A stretch of 14,796 bases of DNA from Baffinella frigidus. Lineage: Eukaryota; Cryptophyceae; Cryptomonadales; Baffinellaceae. This document shows, piece by piece, positions 1 through 7,935 of the stretch; position 1 is the stretch's first letter, and the number at the start of each line of letters is the position of its first letter. The notes below the pieces were generated by a model. It was not told the origin of the DNA. It did no database searches and saw nothing but the letters and a program-made list of their open reading frames with translations. A program made the position numbers and the translations under genes. Location: contig MU646329.1 in assembly GCA_026770585.1 (NCBI GenBank), forward strand, positions 894,226-909,021. The letters are read 5' to 3'.

Positions 1-72
<72 letters not shown>
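1..72. repeat. 72-nt G homopolymer at the window edge
   Basis: The first 72 bases are all G, followed by TAAGGAGG. It lies at the contig or window edge next to a minus-strand coding region. A tract of this length and purity is either a real mononucleotide run or a sequencing/assembly artefact such as no-signal G calls. Nothing here separates the two. It reads as CCC in every minus-strand frame, so it adds no stop to the gene beside it. Confidence 0.9.
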
Positions 73-73
<1 letters not shown>

Positions 74-1445
74 AAGGAGGGGACGGTTGGAAAAAGCGCA
101 TCTGACGTCCACGTGAGTGGCGTGCAGCTAGTGTGGGGGAGGGTGGTGCTAAGGAGCGTCGGTGGGGGAAGGTGGGATTGGGACCTCGAGGACGAGGAGG
201 CGGAGGTTGTCGCGGTCGGTGGGAGGAGGCGTCTCGCCGTTTGCCGTAGCGTCCATGAGAGGCTCGATCACGGCTAGAAGCCGCGCCGCCGCCTCCCGCT
301 CCTGAGGCGCCAACGAGAACTCCGCGGTCAGGGTCGGTGTTCATCACTCGTCGCGTCAGGGCTGCCAACAAACCCGGTTGACCCGACACTGCCACGGGGT
401 CGGGTGAACTGCTCGTCAATGCAGACTGTGTGCGAATCCCCCCCTGCGGGAGGTATGTGATGCATCGAGTGGTGGGGAAGGAGGGGGGGCGAGAGGAGGA
501 GGAGCGGACCTTGGAGACTCTTTCGGCGGGCATGGGCGACATGCCATCGAACTGGAGGGTCGGGACGAGAGACACCTCCGCGCCGCCCGCGCTCGAGTGC
601 GCCACACACACCGAGTGTGGCTGAAACTTGATGTCCGAGTCGAGGTCCAGCTCCCGGCTCACCGGGTGGCTTGACGGCGACCTGGCGCTCTGCGAGGACG
701 GGTCGTCGAGCACGAGGTTGCGCACCGAGTGCGCGTGCCCGCTCCGCGCGAGCGCCATCACCTCCGCGGCCAGTTTCGCCACCAGCTCCATGTCCCCCCG
801 CCGCGCCGCCTCCGCCAGGCTCGTGCCCGCGTGCACCGCCGCGTCCTTGCCAGAAGGAGAGGCGCGGAAGAGCGCCTTAGGGGTCGGGCGCGCCGAGGGG
901 AGGCCCGTCGACACCAAGGCTGTCGGCGTACCCTTGGTCGCAGAGCTGAGGTCCTTGCTGCCTGAGCCCGGCTGCTTGCTGGCTGAGCCGCCCGCGCCGC
1001 GCTCCTGCGTGTGTCCCCGAACGAAGGACAGCTCGAATTGCTCGCCACTGCGCCGGATGCCGATGCGTACCGAGGTGCCGGGCGTGCCAAGGATCGCGTT
1101 TTTGACATCGTTCTGCTCAACGGTAAAAAGGAGGAAACGTCAGGCGAGAGAAGCGCAGGGGTGGGAAGCAAGCGCAGCAGAGTGGCAAGCAGGAGAAGGG
1201 TGCAAGGGAAGAGGGATGGTTACCACTGTCCGCGACTTGGTGGTCACGTGGTCGACATGCAGGATCTCGTCGTTCTGCTTGAGGAGGTTGGAGCGCTGAG
1301 CGGCGCCGCCGTTGACAAGCTCAGTCACAAAGACGCGCCCCTCGTCAGGGCTCTTGCTGTTGCAAGCGGCGCGCACGTTCTCGGTGGGCTGTGGCGCGAG
1401 CCTCAGGCCGAGCCCAGCGATTACAACCGAATTGTCGTGGCACAT
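73..1445 (-). CDS. PDZ-domain protein with ankyrin-like segment, partial
   Basis: Two minus-strand exons are proposed: 1445-1224 and 1112 to the left edge, split by a 111-bp phase-0 intron. Starting from the ATG at 1445, exon 1 gives 74 residues containing a PDZ carboxylate-binding loop (GLGLRL, about residues 11-16) and the family stretch VFVTELVNGGAAQRS then NDEILHVD. Exon 2 completes the PDZ fold with NDVKNAILGTPGTSVRIGI and an R-S-G-E-Q-F-E-L end strand. Residues encoded around 855-760 (GTSLAEAARRGDMELVAKL) resemble one ankyrin repeat; a lone repeat is weak evidence. PDZ domains bind C-terminal peptides in scaffolding or signalling proteins, so a cytoplasmic adaptor role is inference. The frame stays open to the poly-G, but below about 620 the composition is Ser/Pro/Arg-rich and could include another intron (for example about 511-447). 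The start is uncertain: the frame is open upstream to 1776, though 1445 is the only in-frame ATG I found. Confidence 0.62.
1113..1223 (-). other. Phase-0 GT-AG intron inside the PDZ domain
   Basis: On the minus strand the exon ends ACAGTG and the intron begins GTAACC at 1223. It ends TTGAGCAG at 1113, before AACGATGTC. Removing it joins KSRTV to NDVKNAILGTPGT, which restores a normal PDZ C-terminal half in frame. The intron is 111 bp (a multiple of three) and contains an in-frame TGA at about 1142-1140, so retention would truncate the protein. It has pyrimidine-rich stretches and no telomere-like repeat, unlike the introns of the plus-strand genes. Confidence 0.75.
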
Positions 1446-1680
1446 GACGGAGGAAGTCTCCTCCTTGGCTCTGCTGAGAGGCTCACCCCCCTTCCCGCTG
1501 GCGGGAGAACCCAGCGTAGGATCGGGACGTGGCGAAATGGTGTTGTGGCTTCGGTGGCTTGGCCGCTGTGGCGCACCCCCGGTGCCTTCGGGGCGGAAGA
1601 CCGTTATCGCTGTCGTGATCACGCGAGCACGCCGAGGCGCAATGAGCACCCAGCCGTCCTGCAATGCGGCGTGGCGTGGT

Positions 1681-1796
1681 GAGCTCCGTGGAGCACGTGA
1701 GACAGCGAGCGCGCAGCGAGGAGGAAGGCTCCTCAGCGAGACGCTGACGGCGCGGTGGAGGTCGCGGGCGGAGAGCTAGCCGTCCACTCTGTCTCC
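1681..1796 (+). repeat. Dispersed direct repeat, unit A1 copy 1
   Basis: 116 bp starting GAGCTCCGTGGAGCACGTGA and ending CCACTCTGTCTCC. It recurs at equal length at 4905-5020 with only a handful of substitutions, seen by eye around 1701-1721. It lies just upstream of the PDZ gene. Confidence 0.9.
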
Positions 1797-2232
1797 TCCA
1801 CTGTCAACGATATTTCTTTCACGCCCCAACGATATTTTTCAAAAAATATTTGATTTCGAAAAAAAAGAACCCGAGGCGGGCCGCAGGTTGACAAAAGATA
1901 ATCAGCTTTTGACGTCGGAATTGGAACCGTTAGATGGCCCAAAGTTGACAAAATGGCTCAAATCCCTTGACCGAACAGCCATGGCAGCCTGTGATCTCCC
2001 CTCTCTTCCCCGAGTTGCGCTCAGCGGGCGCTTTGCTTTGCAGCGCTTCTTCTCCCCAGCTGCGCACACTTCCGTGGCAATCACTTACGCCTGCGTAATG
2101 CGCTGTAAACAACGCACAGGCCCAGCCTGAGGCCCCTGCCGGAGCAATCAGGCTGGGTCACTTACGGGAGGCTTCTTGCTGGGCACGGCTGTACCTGTGG
2201 CGGCTGAGCGCGAGACGCTCGAACCCCAGAAC

Positions 2233-2417
2233 AAAATGCTGTTTTTTTGTCTCGAACACGCCCCTACCCGCGGCCCCTGGCCTGCTTACCCCTCGCAGCC
2301 TGTAATCTTTTGTCTCTCTCCCAAGTTGCGCTCGCGGGCGGCTTGGCGTGTGACGCTCCAGCCAGAACAGCATGCTGCATGATTGTCCCCACTCCCATAC
2401 GGGCGGTCCCTGGCCTC
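2233..2417 (+). repeat. Dispersed direct repeat, unit A2 copy 1
   Basis: 185 bp starting AAAATGCTGTTTTTTTGTCT and ending TGGCCTC. It recurs at equal length at 5044-5228 with few substitutions. It ends about 100 bp upstream of the ATG of the small membrane-protein gene, so it is probably promoter or 5' leader sequence. Short ORFs in it, present in both copies, are probably incidental. Confidence 0.9.
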
Positions 2418-2518
2418 CTTGCCCCGCGCAGCCCCACTCACTTGATATCCTTGACTGAGCTTGGGTGGGCTGGGCAGACGGTGCCTGCGAGGCAGGGACG
2501 CGGCGGGAGGAGGAGCCG

Positions 2519-3666
2519 ATGGAGGCGTCGCAGGGGCTGCGCCGCTCCATGCTGCTGGTGGGCGCTCTTGCGGGTGCGTGCCTGGTCGGCGCTGCGGCCA
2601 TGGTGGTCTCCGGCAGGGCTGGCAACTCCGTTGTGCTCGCTGGGAGCTTCACGGACAACCTCGACATGTAAACCCTGAACCCTGAACCCTAAACCCTGAA
2701 CCCTGACCCCTACCTAAACCCTTAACCCTAAACCCTACACCCCAAACCCCAAACCCCAAACCCCAAACTCTGAACCCACCAGGGATGGGGGGACGCTGAA
2801 GGGGCTCGAGGCGGCCGCGGGAGCGTTGCCGAACCGGGGCGCCACGGGCGGCTTCGCGGACGCAGCTCCCCGCGTTCCCCGCATCCTCGCGGCCCAGTGG
2901 TCCAGGTCACCATCCCGAGACAATCCCCAGAAGCCGCTCAACACTGAACACTGGACCCTAAACCCTAAACATTGAACCCGGAACCATTAGCCCGAAACCC
3001 GGAACCCGAAACCCGAAACCCTGAACCCTGAACCCTGAATCCTAAACCCGAAACCCTGAACCCTAAACCTTGAACCCTAAACCCCTTAACCCGAAATCCT
3101 AAACCCGAAATCCTAAACCCTGCACCCGAAATCCTGAACCCTGAACCCTGAACCCTGAACCCTGAACCCCTTGAACCGTCAACCCTAAACCCTAGAACAG
3201 AAAACGGTGCCGGGGAAGGGGAAGTTGTGCAGGGCGGTGCGTGTGTGCATCTGCCACTCGAGGCCAGAAATGTGACTATTTTTAAATATAAAAAAATTAC
3301 AAGTCCTTTATAAGTGCACCACTGTGTAGTAATTTTCACACAAATAGGGGCGTTTGGTCACGTACCTGCGGGATACGTGACCAAGCCTGCCGGTGACTGG
3401 TACTAAATTTAACAACCCCACATTTAAAATGGTCCCTTTTCTAGCCTCGAGTGGTGCATGCGGGGCGTTTCGTGAGGGTGCTTGAGCCCACGCGGTGGTA
3501 TCCGGCTGAAGGATTCGGTGTGGGCTGCAGGGACAACCAGAAGAGCCTGGCGAGCGCGCAGATGCTCTCGTCCTTCAGCAGCAAGATGTCCAAGCACGAC
3601 ATGGCGGTGCAGGGCATGCAGACCACGGACTACGCGGATATGACTGATGAAGCTGGCGAAGAGTGA
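2519..3666 (+). CDS. Small putative membrane/secreted protein, three exons
   Basis: Exons 2519-2667, 2783-2905 and 3531-3666 give 408 nt, or 135 residues plus TGA. Both introns are phase 2 and the three exons share one continuous frame. Residues about 10-31 are hydrophobic (MLLVGALAGACLVGAAAMVV) behind a basic LRR, which suggests a signal peptide or signal anchor. The rest is hydrophilic: exon 2 is Gly/Ala-rich, and exon 3 is Ser/Met/Asp-rich with an acidic tail ending EAGEE. I recognise no family and assign no function. The start is the first ATG in frame. The end is ambiguous: GAGTGA is read as stop, but GA|GTGAGT is also a near-perfect splice donor at 3662/3663, so more exons could follow. 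An alternative acceptor at 3444 (TTTTCTAG) would break the frame with exon 2. Upstream it faces the PDZ gene head to head. Confidence 0.55.
2668..2782 (+). other. Phase-2 intron made of telomere-like heptamers
   Basis: 115 bp running GTAAACCCTGAACCC to CCCACCAG. Almost every base belongs to CCCTGAA, CCCTAAA or CCCCAAA units. The donor forms where the exonic G of GACATG meets TAAACCC. Splicing joins AT to G of the next exon, giving Met, in frame. Confidence 0.72.
2906..3530 (+). other. Phase-2 intron with telomere-like core and AT-rich tail
   Basis: Donor CCAG|GTCACC, acceptor GGCTGCAG|G. Positions about 2941-3196 are CCCTGAA/CCCTAAA/CCCGAAA/CCCGAAATCC variants. Positions 3197-3430 are unrelated and partly AT-rich, with a perfect 11-bp hairpin at 3354-3384. 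The last 90 bases before the acceptor are GC-rich. The frame at both ends agrees with a phase-2 intron. Confidence 0.6.
3354..3384. repeat. Perfect 11-bp hairpin in the intron
   Basis: TTGGTCACGTA at 3354-3364 and TACGTGACCAA at 3374-3384 are exact reverse complements around a 9-base loop. It may be a remnant of a small inverted-repeat element. Confidence 0.8.
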
Positions 3667-3775
3667 GTGGCATAGCGTGAGTGCTGGAGAGTGAGCGGCG
3701 AAGCGTGAGTGGCGAAGAGTGAGTGGCGGAGAGAGAGCGGCGGAGAGAGAGTGGCGTGGGCACGGAGTGAGCGGC
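3663..3775 (+). repeat. Degenerate tandem repeat of GTGAGTGGCGAA-like units
   Basis: Directly at the end of the small gene, units such as GTGAGTGGC, GTGAGTGCTGGA, GTGAGCGGCGAA and GTGAGTGGCGGA follow one another about every 10-15 bases and then decay into GAGAGAGCGGCG. Each carries GTGAGT or GTGAGC, the core of a eukaryotic 5' splice site. The array begins exactly where exon 3 stops or splices. Confidence 0.75.
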
Positions 3776-3939
3776 GCGCCCATGCGTAGCGTACAGGGGC
3801 TGGAGGGTGGCCACCAGTAGGGTGTGACAAGCACAGTTTTTTTGAGAAAAATGCAGAACTGGGCCGTGAAGAATCCTGTGCTGCCGAACCGTCCTCAACG
3901 TACATGTAGTGTGGGTCACTGGCGCGTTTAAGGGCACCA

Positions 3940-4062
3940 GTACAGGGGTACCTCGCTCATAAGAAACCGCCCTCCCCCTAGGACCACCATAGGGCCCTAG
4001 GAATGGTTCTACTGTAGGGTCCTAGGGGGGCGCTGTTTCTTATGATCGAGGTACCCCTGTAC
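3940..4062. mobile_element. Foldback MITE-like palindromic element, complete copy
   Basis: The ends are GTACAGGGGTACCTCGCTCA at 3940 and its near-perfect reverse complement ending at 4062. The arms continue through TAAGAAAC and CCCTAGGACC toward the centre, so nearly the whole 123 bp folds on itself. It encodes nothing. A related truncated copy lies at 4778 and a diverged single end (GTACAGGGATATCTCGGTTA) at about 4345. Size, lack of coding content and long terminal inverted repeats match a non-autonomous element. I could not identify a target-site duplication. Confidence 0.75.
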
Positions 4063-4777
4063 AATATTTTTGAAATGCCAACCAGTATTACTGGTAAGAA
4101 ACAGTCTTTTTCACCCAAACCAGGCTGCTTTATTGCACCACATCCCACACCCCGCGATTGTGAGCATCGGGAGTGGTTCCACTTGAAGCCGATACATGTC
4201 CCTTCTCACCGGGGCTGTTGAGTCCTTCAGGTCCTTGAGGTTCTTCGAGCCCTTAACATAGGCAGACACCGGAACTGGTTCTGTAAAAAGGCTATGCTTC
4301 CTTTCGGATCACATCAAGCCCCCCTGTACACCACCTCCGCGGGGAACGCGTGTACAGGGATATCTCGGTTACAAGAACCCACGACTCAAGATCTCGCACC
4401 GATCCCGCACCGGGTTGGGGACCTGAGTGTTCTTAATTTAGTACCAGAGAGTTGGCTAAACGAGAGATTGGGTCAGCCCTCCGGTGTCCGCCCATGTTGG
4501 GAACTCGAAGAACCTCAAGGACCCAAAGGACCTCTGGTACCAATTCAAGAACACCGAAACCGATCTAGGCATCGAGCAAGGGTGTTTTTATGTTCTTAAA
4601 AGCCTACAAGGGTTTTCCCGTTTCATGTTCAGGGTAGGCCTCGCCACGTGGCGAGGCGTTCTGGAGCTGGCCCCACTCCTCGTTAGTTCTCTGCGATTGG
4701 GCAGTGCTCCTAAGTTCTCTGTGATTCCATAGTAAAGTGGCTCTCGAAAATCCGAATTTCAGCCACCGACGGCGGGG
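4063..4777. other. Non-coding stretch with an inverted-repeat element
   Basis: No gene is supported here. Open frames at 4294-4599 and 4484-4732 are short, lack recognisable domains and overlap the inverted-repeat element at 4211-4532. Other contents are a short palindrome (ACCAGTATTACTGGT, about 4080) and a MITE-end-like sequence near 4345. Confidence 0.6.
4211..4532. mobile_element. Inverted-repeat element of a dispersed repeat family
   Basis: Arms of about 52-62 bp at 4211-4272 and 4481-4532 are reverse complements at most positions. They share GAGGTTCTTCGAG with CTCGAAGAACCTC, and GACACCGG with CCGGTGTC. The spacer is about 208 bp and non-coding. The left arm plus following sequence (to 4330, CTGTACA) recurs at 6718-6806. 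The same pattern (AGGTCCTT..AGGTT, then CCCAACATA, then CGACACGCC) is seen in diverged form at 6841 and 8377. Confidence 0.65.
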
Positions 4778-4902
4778 GTACAGGGGTACCTCGCTCGTAA
4801 GAAACTACCCACCCCCCCTAGGACCACCGTAGGGCCCTGGGCATAGGCCTACTGTAGGGTCCTAGAGGGAGGCAGTTTCTGTAGGGTCCTAGGGGGAGGC
4901 AG
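4778..4902. mobile_element. Truncated second copy of the foldback MITE-like element
   Basis: It starts GTACAGGGGTACCTCGCTCG like the element at 3940 and folds through CCCTAGGACCACC and GTAGGGTCCTAG. It lacks the final 20-odd bases of the right arm after GGCAGTTTCT at 4880. In their place is a second copy of GTAGGGTCCTAG..GGAGGCAG (4881-4902), and then repeat unit A1 begins at 4905. The break therefore coincides with another rearrangement. Confidence 0.75.
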
Positions 4903-4904
4903 GG

Positions 4905-5228
4905 GAGCTCCGTGGAGCACGTGAGCCAGCGAGCGACCAGCAAGGAGGAAGGCTCCTCAGCGAGACGCTGACGGCGCGGTGGAGGTCGCGGGCGGAGAGC
5001 TAGCCGTCCACTCTGTCTCCAGCTAGCCGTCCATTCTGTCTCCAAAATGCTGTTTTTTTGTCTCGAACACGCTCCTACCCGCGGCCCCTGGCCTGCTTAC
5101 CCCTCGCAGCCTGTAATCGTTTGTCTCTCTCCCGAGTTGCGCTCGCGGGCGGCTGGGCGTGTGACACTCCAGCCAGAACAGCATGCTGCATGATTGTCCC
5201 CACTCCCATACACGCGGTCTCTGGCCTC
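4905..5228 (+). repeat. Shortened second copy of the divergent upstream region (A1 + A2)
   Basis: 4905-5020 matches 1681-1796, and 5044-5228 matches 2233-2417, in the same order and orientation with no length change. The 436 bp between the units in copy 1 (1797-2232) are absent. In their place is 5021-5043, a 23-bp tandem duplication of the A1 end (AGCTAGCCGTCCATTCTGTC and three more bases). No gene is seen in it. Confidence 0.9.
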
Positions 5229-5229
5229 G

Positions 5230-6716
5230 ATAACTGGGGTCTGAGGATTAGTGTCTCAGGTTAAGTGTTTAGGGTTTAGGGTTTAGGGTTTAGGGTTTAG
5301 GGTTTAGGGTTTAGGGTTCAGGGTTTAGGGTTTGAGTTCAGGGTTGAGAGTTTAGAGTGTTTAGGGTTTACGGATCAGGGCTTGGGGATTAGGGTCTATG
5401 GTTTAGGGTCCAGGGTCCAGGGTCCAGGGTTTAGAGTTTCTGGTTTAGGGTTTGAGGGTTGGGAACTAGGGTTTGGGATATAGGATTTGGGGTTTAGGGT
5501 CAAGTTTTTAGGGTCTATGGTTGATGGTTGAGGGTTGAGGGTTGAGGGTTGAGGGTTCAGGGTTGAGGGTTGAGGGTTGAGGGTTGAGGGTAGAGGGTTG
5601 ACTCCCGGTTGAGGGTTGACTCCCGGTTGAGTGTTTTAGGCTTAGGGCGTGGGGTTGAGAGATCAGGGTTTAGAATCTGAGGGTTCAGAGTTGAGGGTTG
5701 AAGGTTGAGGGTTGACGTTACAGCATTTGAGAGTTGATGGTTAAGGGTTGACGGTTCAGGGTTCAGGGTTTTGGGTTCAGGGTGCAGGGTTGAGGGTTGT
5801 GGCTTGAGGCGTCAGGTTGAGGGTTGAGGGCTGAGGGATTTGGGTTGAGGGTTTGAGGGTTGAGGGTTGGGGGGTGAGGGTTGAGTGTAGCTTTTTAGGG
5901 CTTAGGGTTTAGGATTTAGGGTGCAGGGTTGAAGGTTGAGGGTGTAGGGTTGAGGGTTGAGGGTTGAGGGTTGAGGGTCGAGGGTGTTGGTTTCTAGGGT
6001 TTAGGTTTTAGGGTTGAGGGTTGAGGGTTGAGGTTTTAGGATTGAGGGTGTAGGGTTCAGGTTTTAGGGTTTAGGGTTTAGAGTTTAGGGTTTAGGGTTT
6101 AGGGTTGAAGGTTTAGGGTTTAGGGTATATGGTATAGGGTTCAGGGTTTAGGGTTTAGGGTTTAGGGTTTCGGATTTAAAGATGAGGATTCGAGTTTCAG
6201 GGTTCAGGGTTCAGGTTTGCATGTTTAGGTTTTTTAGCAATGGGGTTATAAGGTTTAGGGTTTAGGGTTTAGGGTTGAGGGTTGAGGTTTCAGGGTTGAG
6301 GGTTGAGGGTTGAGGGTTTGGGGTTTAATGTTCAGGGTTTAGGGTTCAGTGGGTTGGGTCTAGAGTTGACAGTTTAGGTTTGAGGGTTTAGAGGTTCAGG
6401 ATATGTGGTATTTTTTTCAGGGTTCATGTTTTAGGGTTTGCAATTTATGGTCTCAGGGTTCAGAAATGAGAGTGCAGGGTGCAGGATTTTTGATTTTTGG
6501 GTGTGGGTGTTAGGGTTCAGGGTTTAAGGTTCAAGGTGAACTGTTTAGGGTTTAGGGTTTGGGATTTGGGGTTTGGGGATCAGTTTAGAATTTAAGGATA
6601 TGGGTTTATGGTTTGGGACATAAGGTTCAAAATTTAGGGTTCAGGAATGAGGGTTGAGGTGACAGAGTTTATGTTTTCAGGTTTGGTGTTTAGGGTTCAG
6701 GTTGCAAGGCAGAGCA
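5230..6716 (+). repeat. Interstitial telomere-like array, G-rich strand on plus
   Basis: About 1.5 kb of heptamer-type repeats. TTTAGGG is exact in runs at about 5272-5315, 6068-6110 and 6140-6170. Variants GGGTTGA (about 5525-5600, 5950-5980), GGGTTCA and GGGTCCA dominate other patches. TTTAGGG is the telomere motif of plants, many algae and some protists. No exon-like sequence borders it, unlike the C-rich-strand tracts elsewhere in the window. Long minus-strand frames rich in Gly-Phe-Arg-Val are a by-product of such repeats. Confidence 0.9.
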
Positions 6717-6717
6717 A

Positions 6718-6806
6718 CTTCGAGCTCCCAACATGAGCGGACACCGGAACTGGTTCTGTAGAAAGGCCATGCTTCCTTTTTTGATCACATCAAGCCCATC
6801 TGTACA
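6718..6806 (+). repeat. Dispersed repeat copy (matches 4240-4330)
   Basis: It carries GACACCGGAACTGGTTCTGT, then AAAGG.CATGCTTCCTTT, GATCACATCAAGCCC and TGTACA, as at 4265-4330, with a few substitutions. It begins immediately after the telomere-like array and ends just before the next repeat at 6841. Confidence 0.85.
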
Positions 6807-6840
6807 TAGAATCGCGGCAGAGACCGGCTAAAGGGTATTT

Positions 6841-6980
6841 AGGTCCTATAGGTTTTAATTTCTCCCAACTTACACAAACGACACGCCGTTCCGTAGAAGG
6901 GATCTGCAGAAAAAGCACTTTTGCTATCGGATCGCGTTTCGCTCTCCAGTGCAGAGGCACGTGAAGAGGGGATACAGGGT
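6841..6980 (+). repeat. 140-bp dispersed repeat, copy 1
   Basis: It starts AGGTCCTATAGGTTTTAA and includes CGACACGCCGTTCCGTAGAA, CTCTCCAGTGCAGAGGC and GTGAAGAGGGGATACAGGGT. It matches 8377-8516 at the same length. Confidence 0.9.
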
Positions 6981-7423
6981 GGCTCTGTTGGGGTGGTTGA
7001 GGAGTGCCAAATGGCAGCACGCTCGCGCACACACCAAGCCCAAGTCAGCCAAACGGCGGAGTTTCCTGGTCCCGAGGCGGGCGCATCAGGCGCTCGATTG
7101 GGTGTAATATTTGAACCCCTGGGATTATTTCACTTTTCTCGACGGTTCTGAAATCCTCAAAAGGTCCTCTTAAAATCTGCTCAATGAATTTGGGGCATCA
7201 GAGGCCCGCGAATATACTCAAAATTTGACTCCCCAAAACCACCGCATCTGGTTTTGCGCACCCTTCCTCCCCTCCTCGCAACAACCTGGTCCCAACAAAG
7301 ATGCTTAGGGTTTCAAGGCCTACAACATTGTGAGAGGAGTTGTTTTGAACTGAGCTGGGGCAGAAAAATTGGAGGCATCATAGTCCGTGGCACTGGAGCC
7401 AGTGCTATTTCGTTATTTCGAAA

Positions 7424-7545
7424 GTCACCTCAACTCTGTCACCTCAACCCTCATTCCCTGTCACCTCAACCCTCATTCCTGAATTTCAACCCTCATTCCT
7501 GAAAACCCTCATTCTCTGTCACCTCAACCCTCATTCCTGAATTTT
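7424..7545 (+). repeat. Tandem/interspersed repeat of CACCTCAACCCTCATTCC
   Basis: GTCACCTCAACCCTCATTCC or a close relative occurs about 7439, 7460 and 7519. Partial copies TTTCAACCCTCATTCCTGAA and AAACCCTCATTCTCTG lie between. The unit is unlike the telomere-like heptamer apart from CAACCCTCA. Confidence 0.8.
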
Positions 7546-7677
7546 TGCATAGGTAACTGAATAGGACGGATTGACTTGGAGCCATTTGCATTTTCGTGGT
7601 ACAAATTTGGGTCAGGGATTTGCATGGATTTGCATCGACAGGCTGTTCAAACGCGGGGCGGAAAAGCCCCCCCTTCC

Positions 7678-7766
7678 CGATGTCCGATTTCAAATTTGAT
7701 CAACAGAGATACCCAAGCTCGCCGAGATTGGGTATCTCTGTTGATCAAATTTGAAATCGGACATCG
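7678..7766. repeat. Perfect 39-bp inverted repeat (11-base loop)
   Basis: Positions 7678-7716 (CGATGTCCGATTTCAAATTT...) and 7728-7766 (...AAATTTGAAATCGGACATCG) are exact reverse complements around GCTCGCCGAGA. The symmetry ends abruptly on both outer sides. It could be a very small palindromic transposable element, a recent fold-back duplication or a hairpin-RNA locus. Confidence 0.93.
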
Positions 7767-7935
7767 CACGCTCGCGGCAGTCTCGCAGACGTTTTCGCTC
7801 AGGGCGACCATCAAAAGCCGTGCAGGGGGACCAACGGCTCCAATTCCAGACCTTGGTCCAAAAATTATGAGGAAACGGCTCCACCAACTGCCTCACGATC
7901 AGGTTAGGGTCAGTCCGTTCCATTGAGATCCCCTT

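Larger units (their letters stand above)
1446..2518. promoter_or_regulatory. Divergent upstream region between the PDZ gene and the small membrane-protein gene
   Basis: This stretch lies between two head-to-head genes. Its left part (1446-1776) is open in the PDZ frame and may hold 5' exon or UTR sequence of that gene. The centre (1797-1960) is AT-richer, with two CAACGATATTT copies (about 1805 and 1828) and two GTTGACAAAA copies (about 1887 and 1944). The outer parts, 1681-1796 and 2233-2417, recur at 4905-5228. A segment at about 1984-2030 is a diverged relative of about 2296-2340 (both run GCAGCCTGT, then GAGTTGCGCTC or AAGTTGCGCTC, then GCGGGCG). No TATA box or other core element is convincing. 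The promoter role is inferred only from gene orientation. Confidence 0.45.

Noticed and set aside
628-1299. 223-codon plus-strand frame opposite the PDZ gene
   Set aside because: It is the shadow of the minus-strand coding frame; the PDZ pattern supports the other strand.
2215-2235. CTCGAACCCC motif as a possible tRNA T-arm (also near 10152)
   Set aside because: No cloverleaf, acceptor stem or anticodon arm could be paired around either site.
2965-3339. Minus-strand frame of 124 codons rich in GFRV/GLGFRV
   Set aside because: It is the G-rich translation of telomere-like repeat inside an intron; periodic repeats without stops give such frames without coding.
5230-6716. The array as a real chromosome end
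   Set aside because: Non-telomeric sequence and a gene lie on both sides, and the repeats are highly degenerate, so it is interstitial.
5230-6716. The array as an intron of a minus-strand gene
   Set aside because: Its C-rich strand would be sense, as in the other introns, but no exon-like open sequence or clear acceptor is seen at either border.
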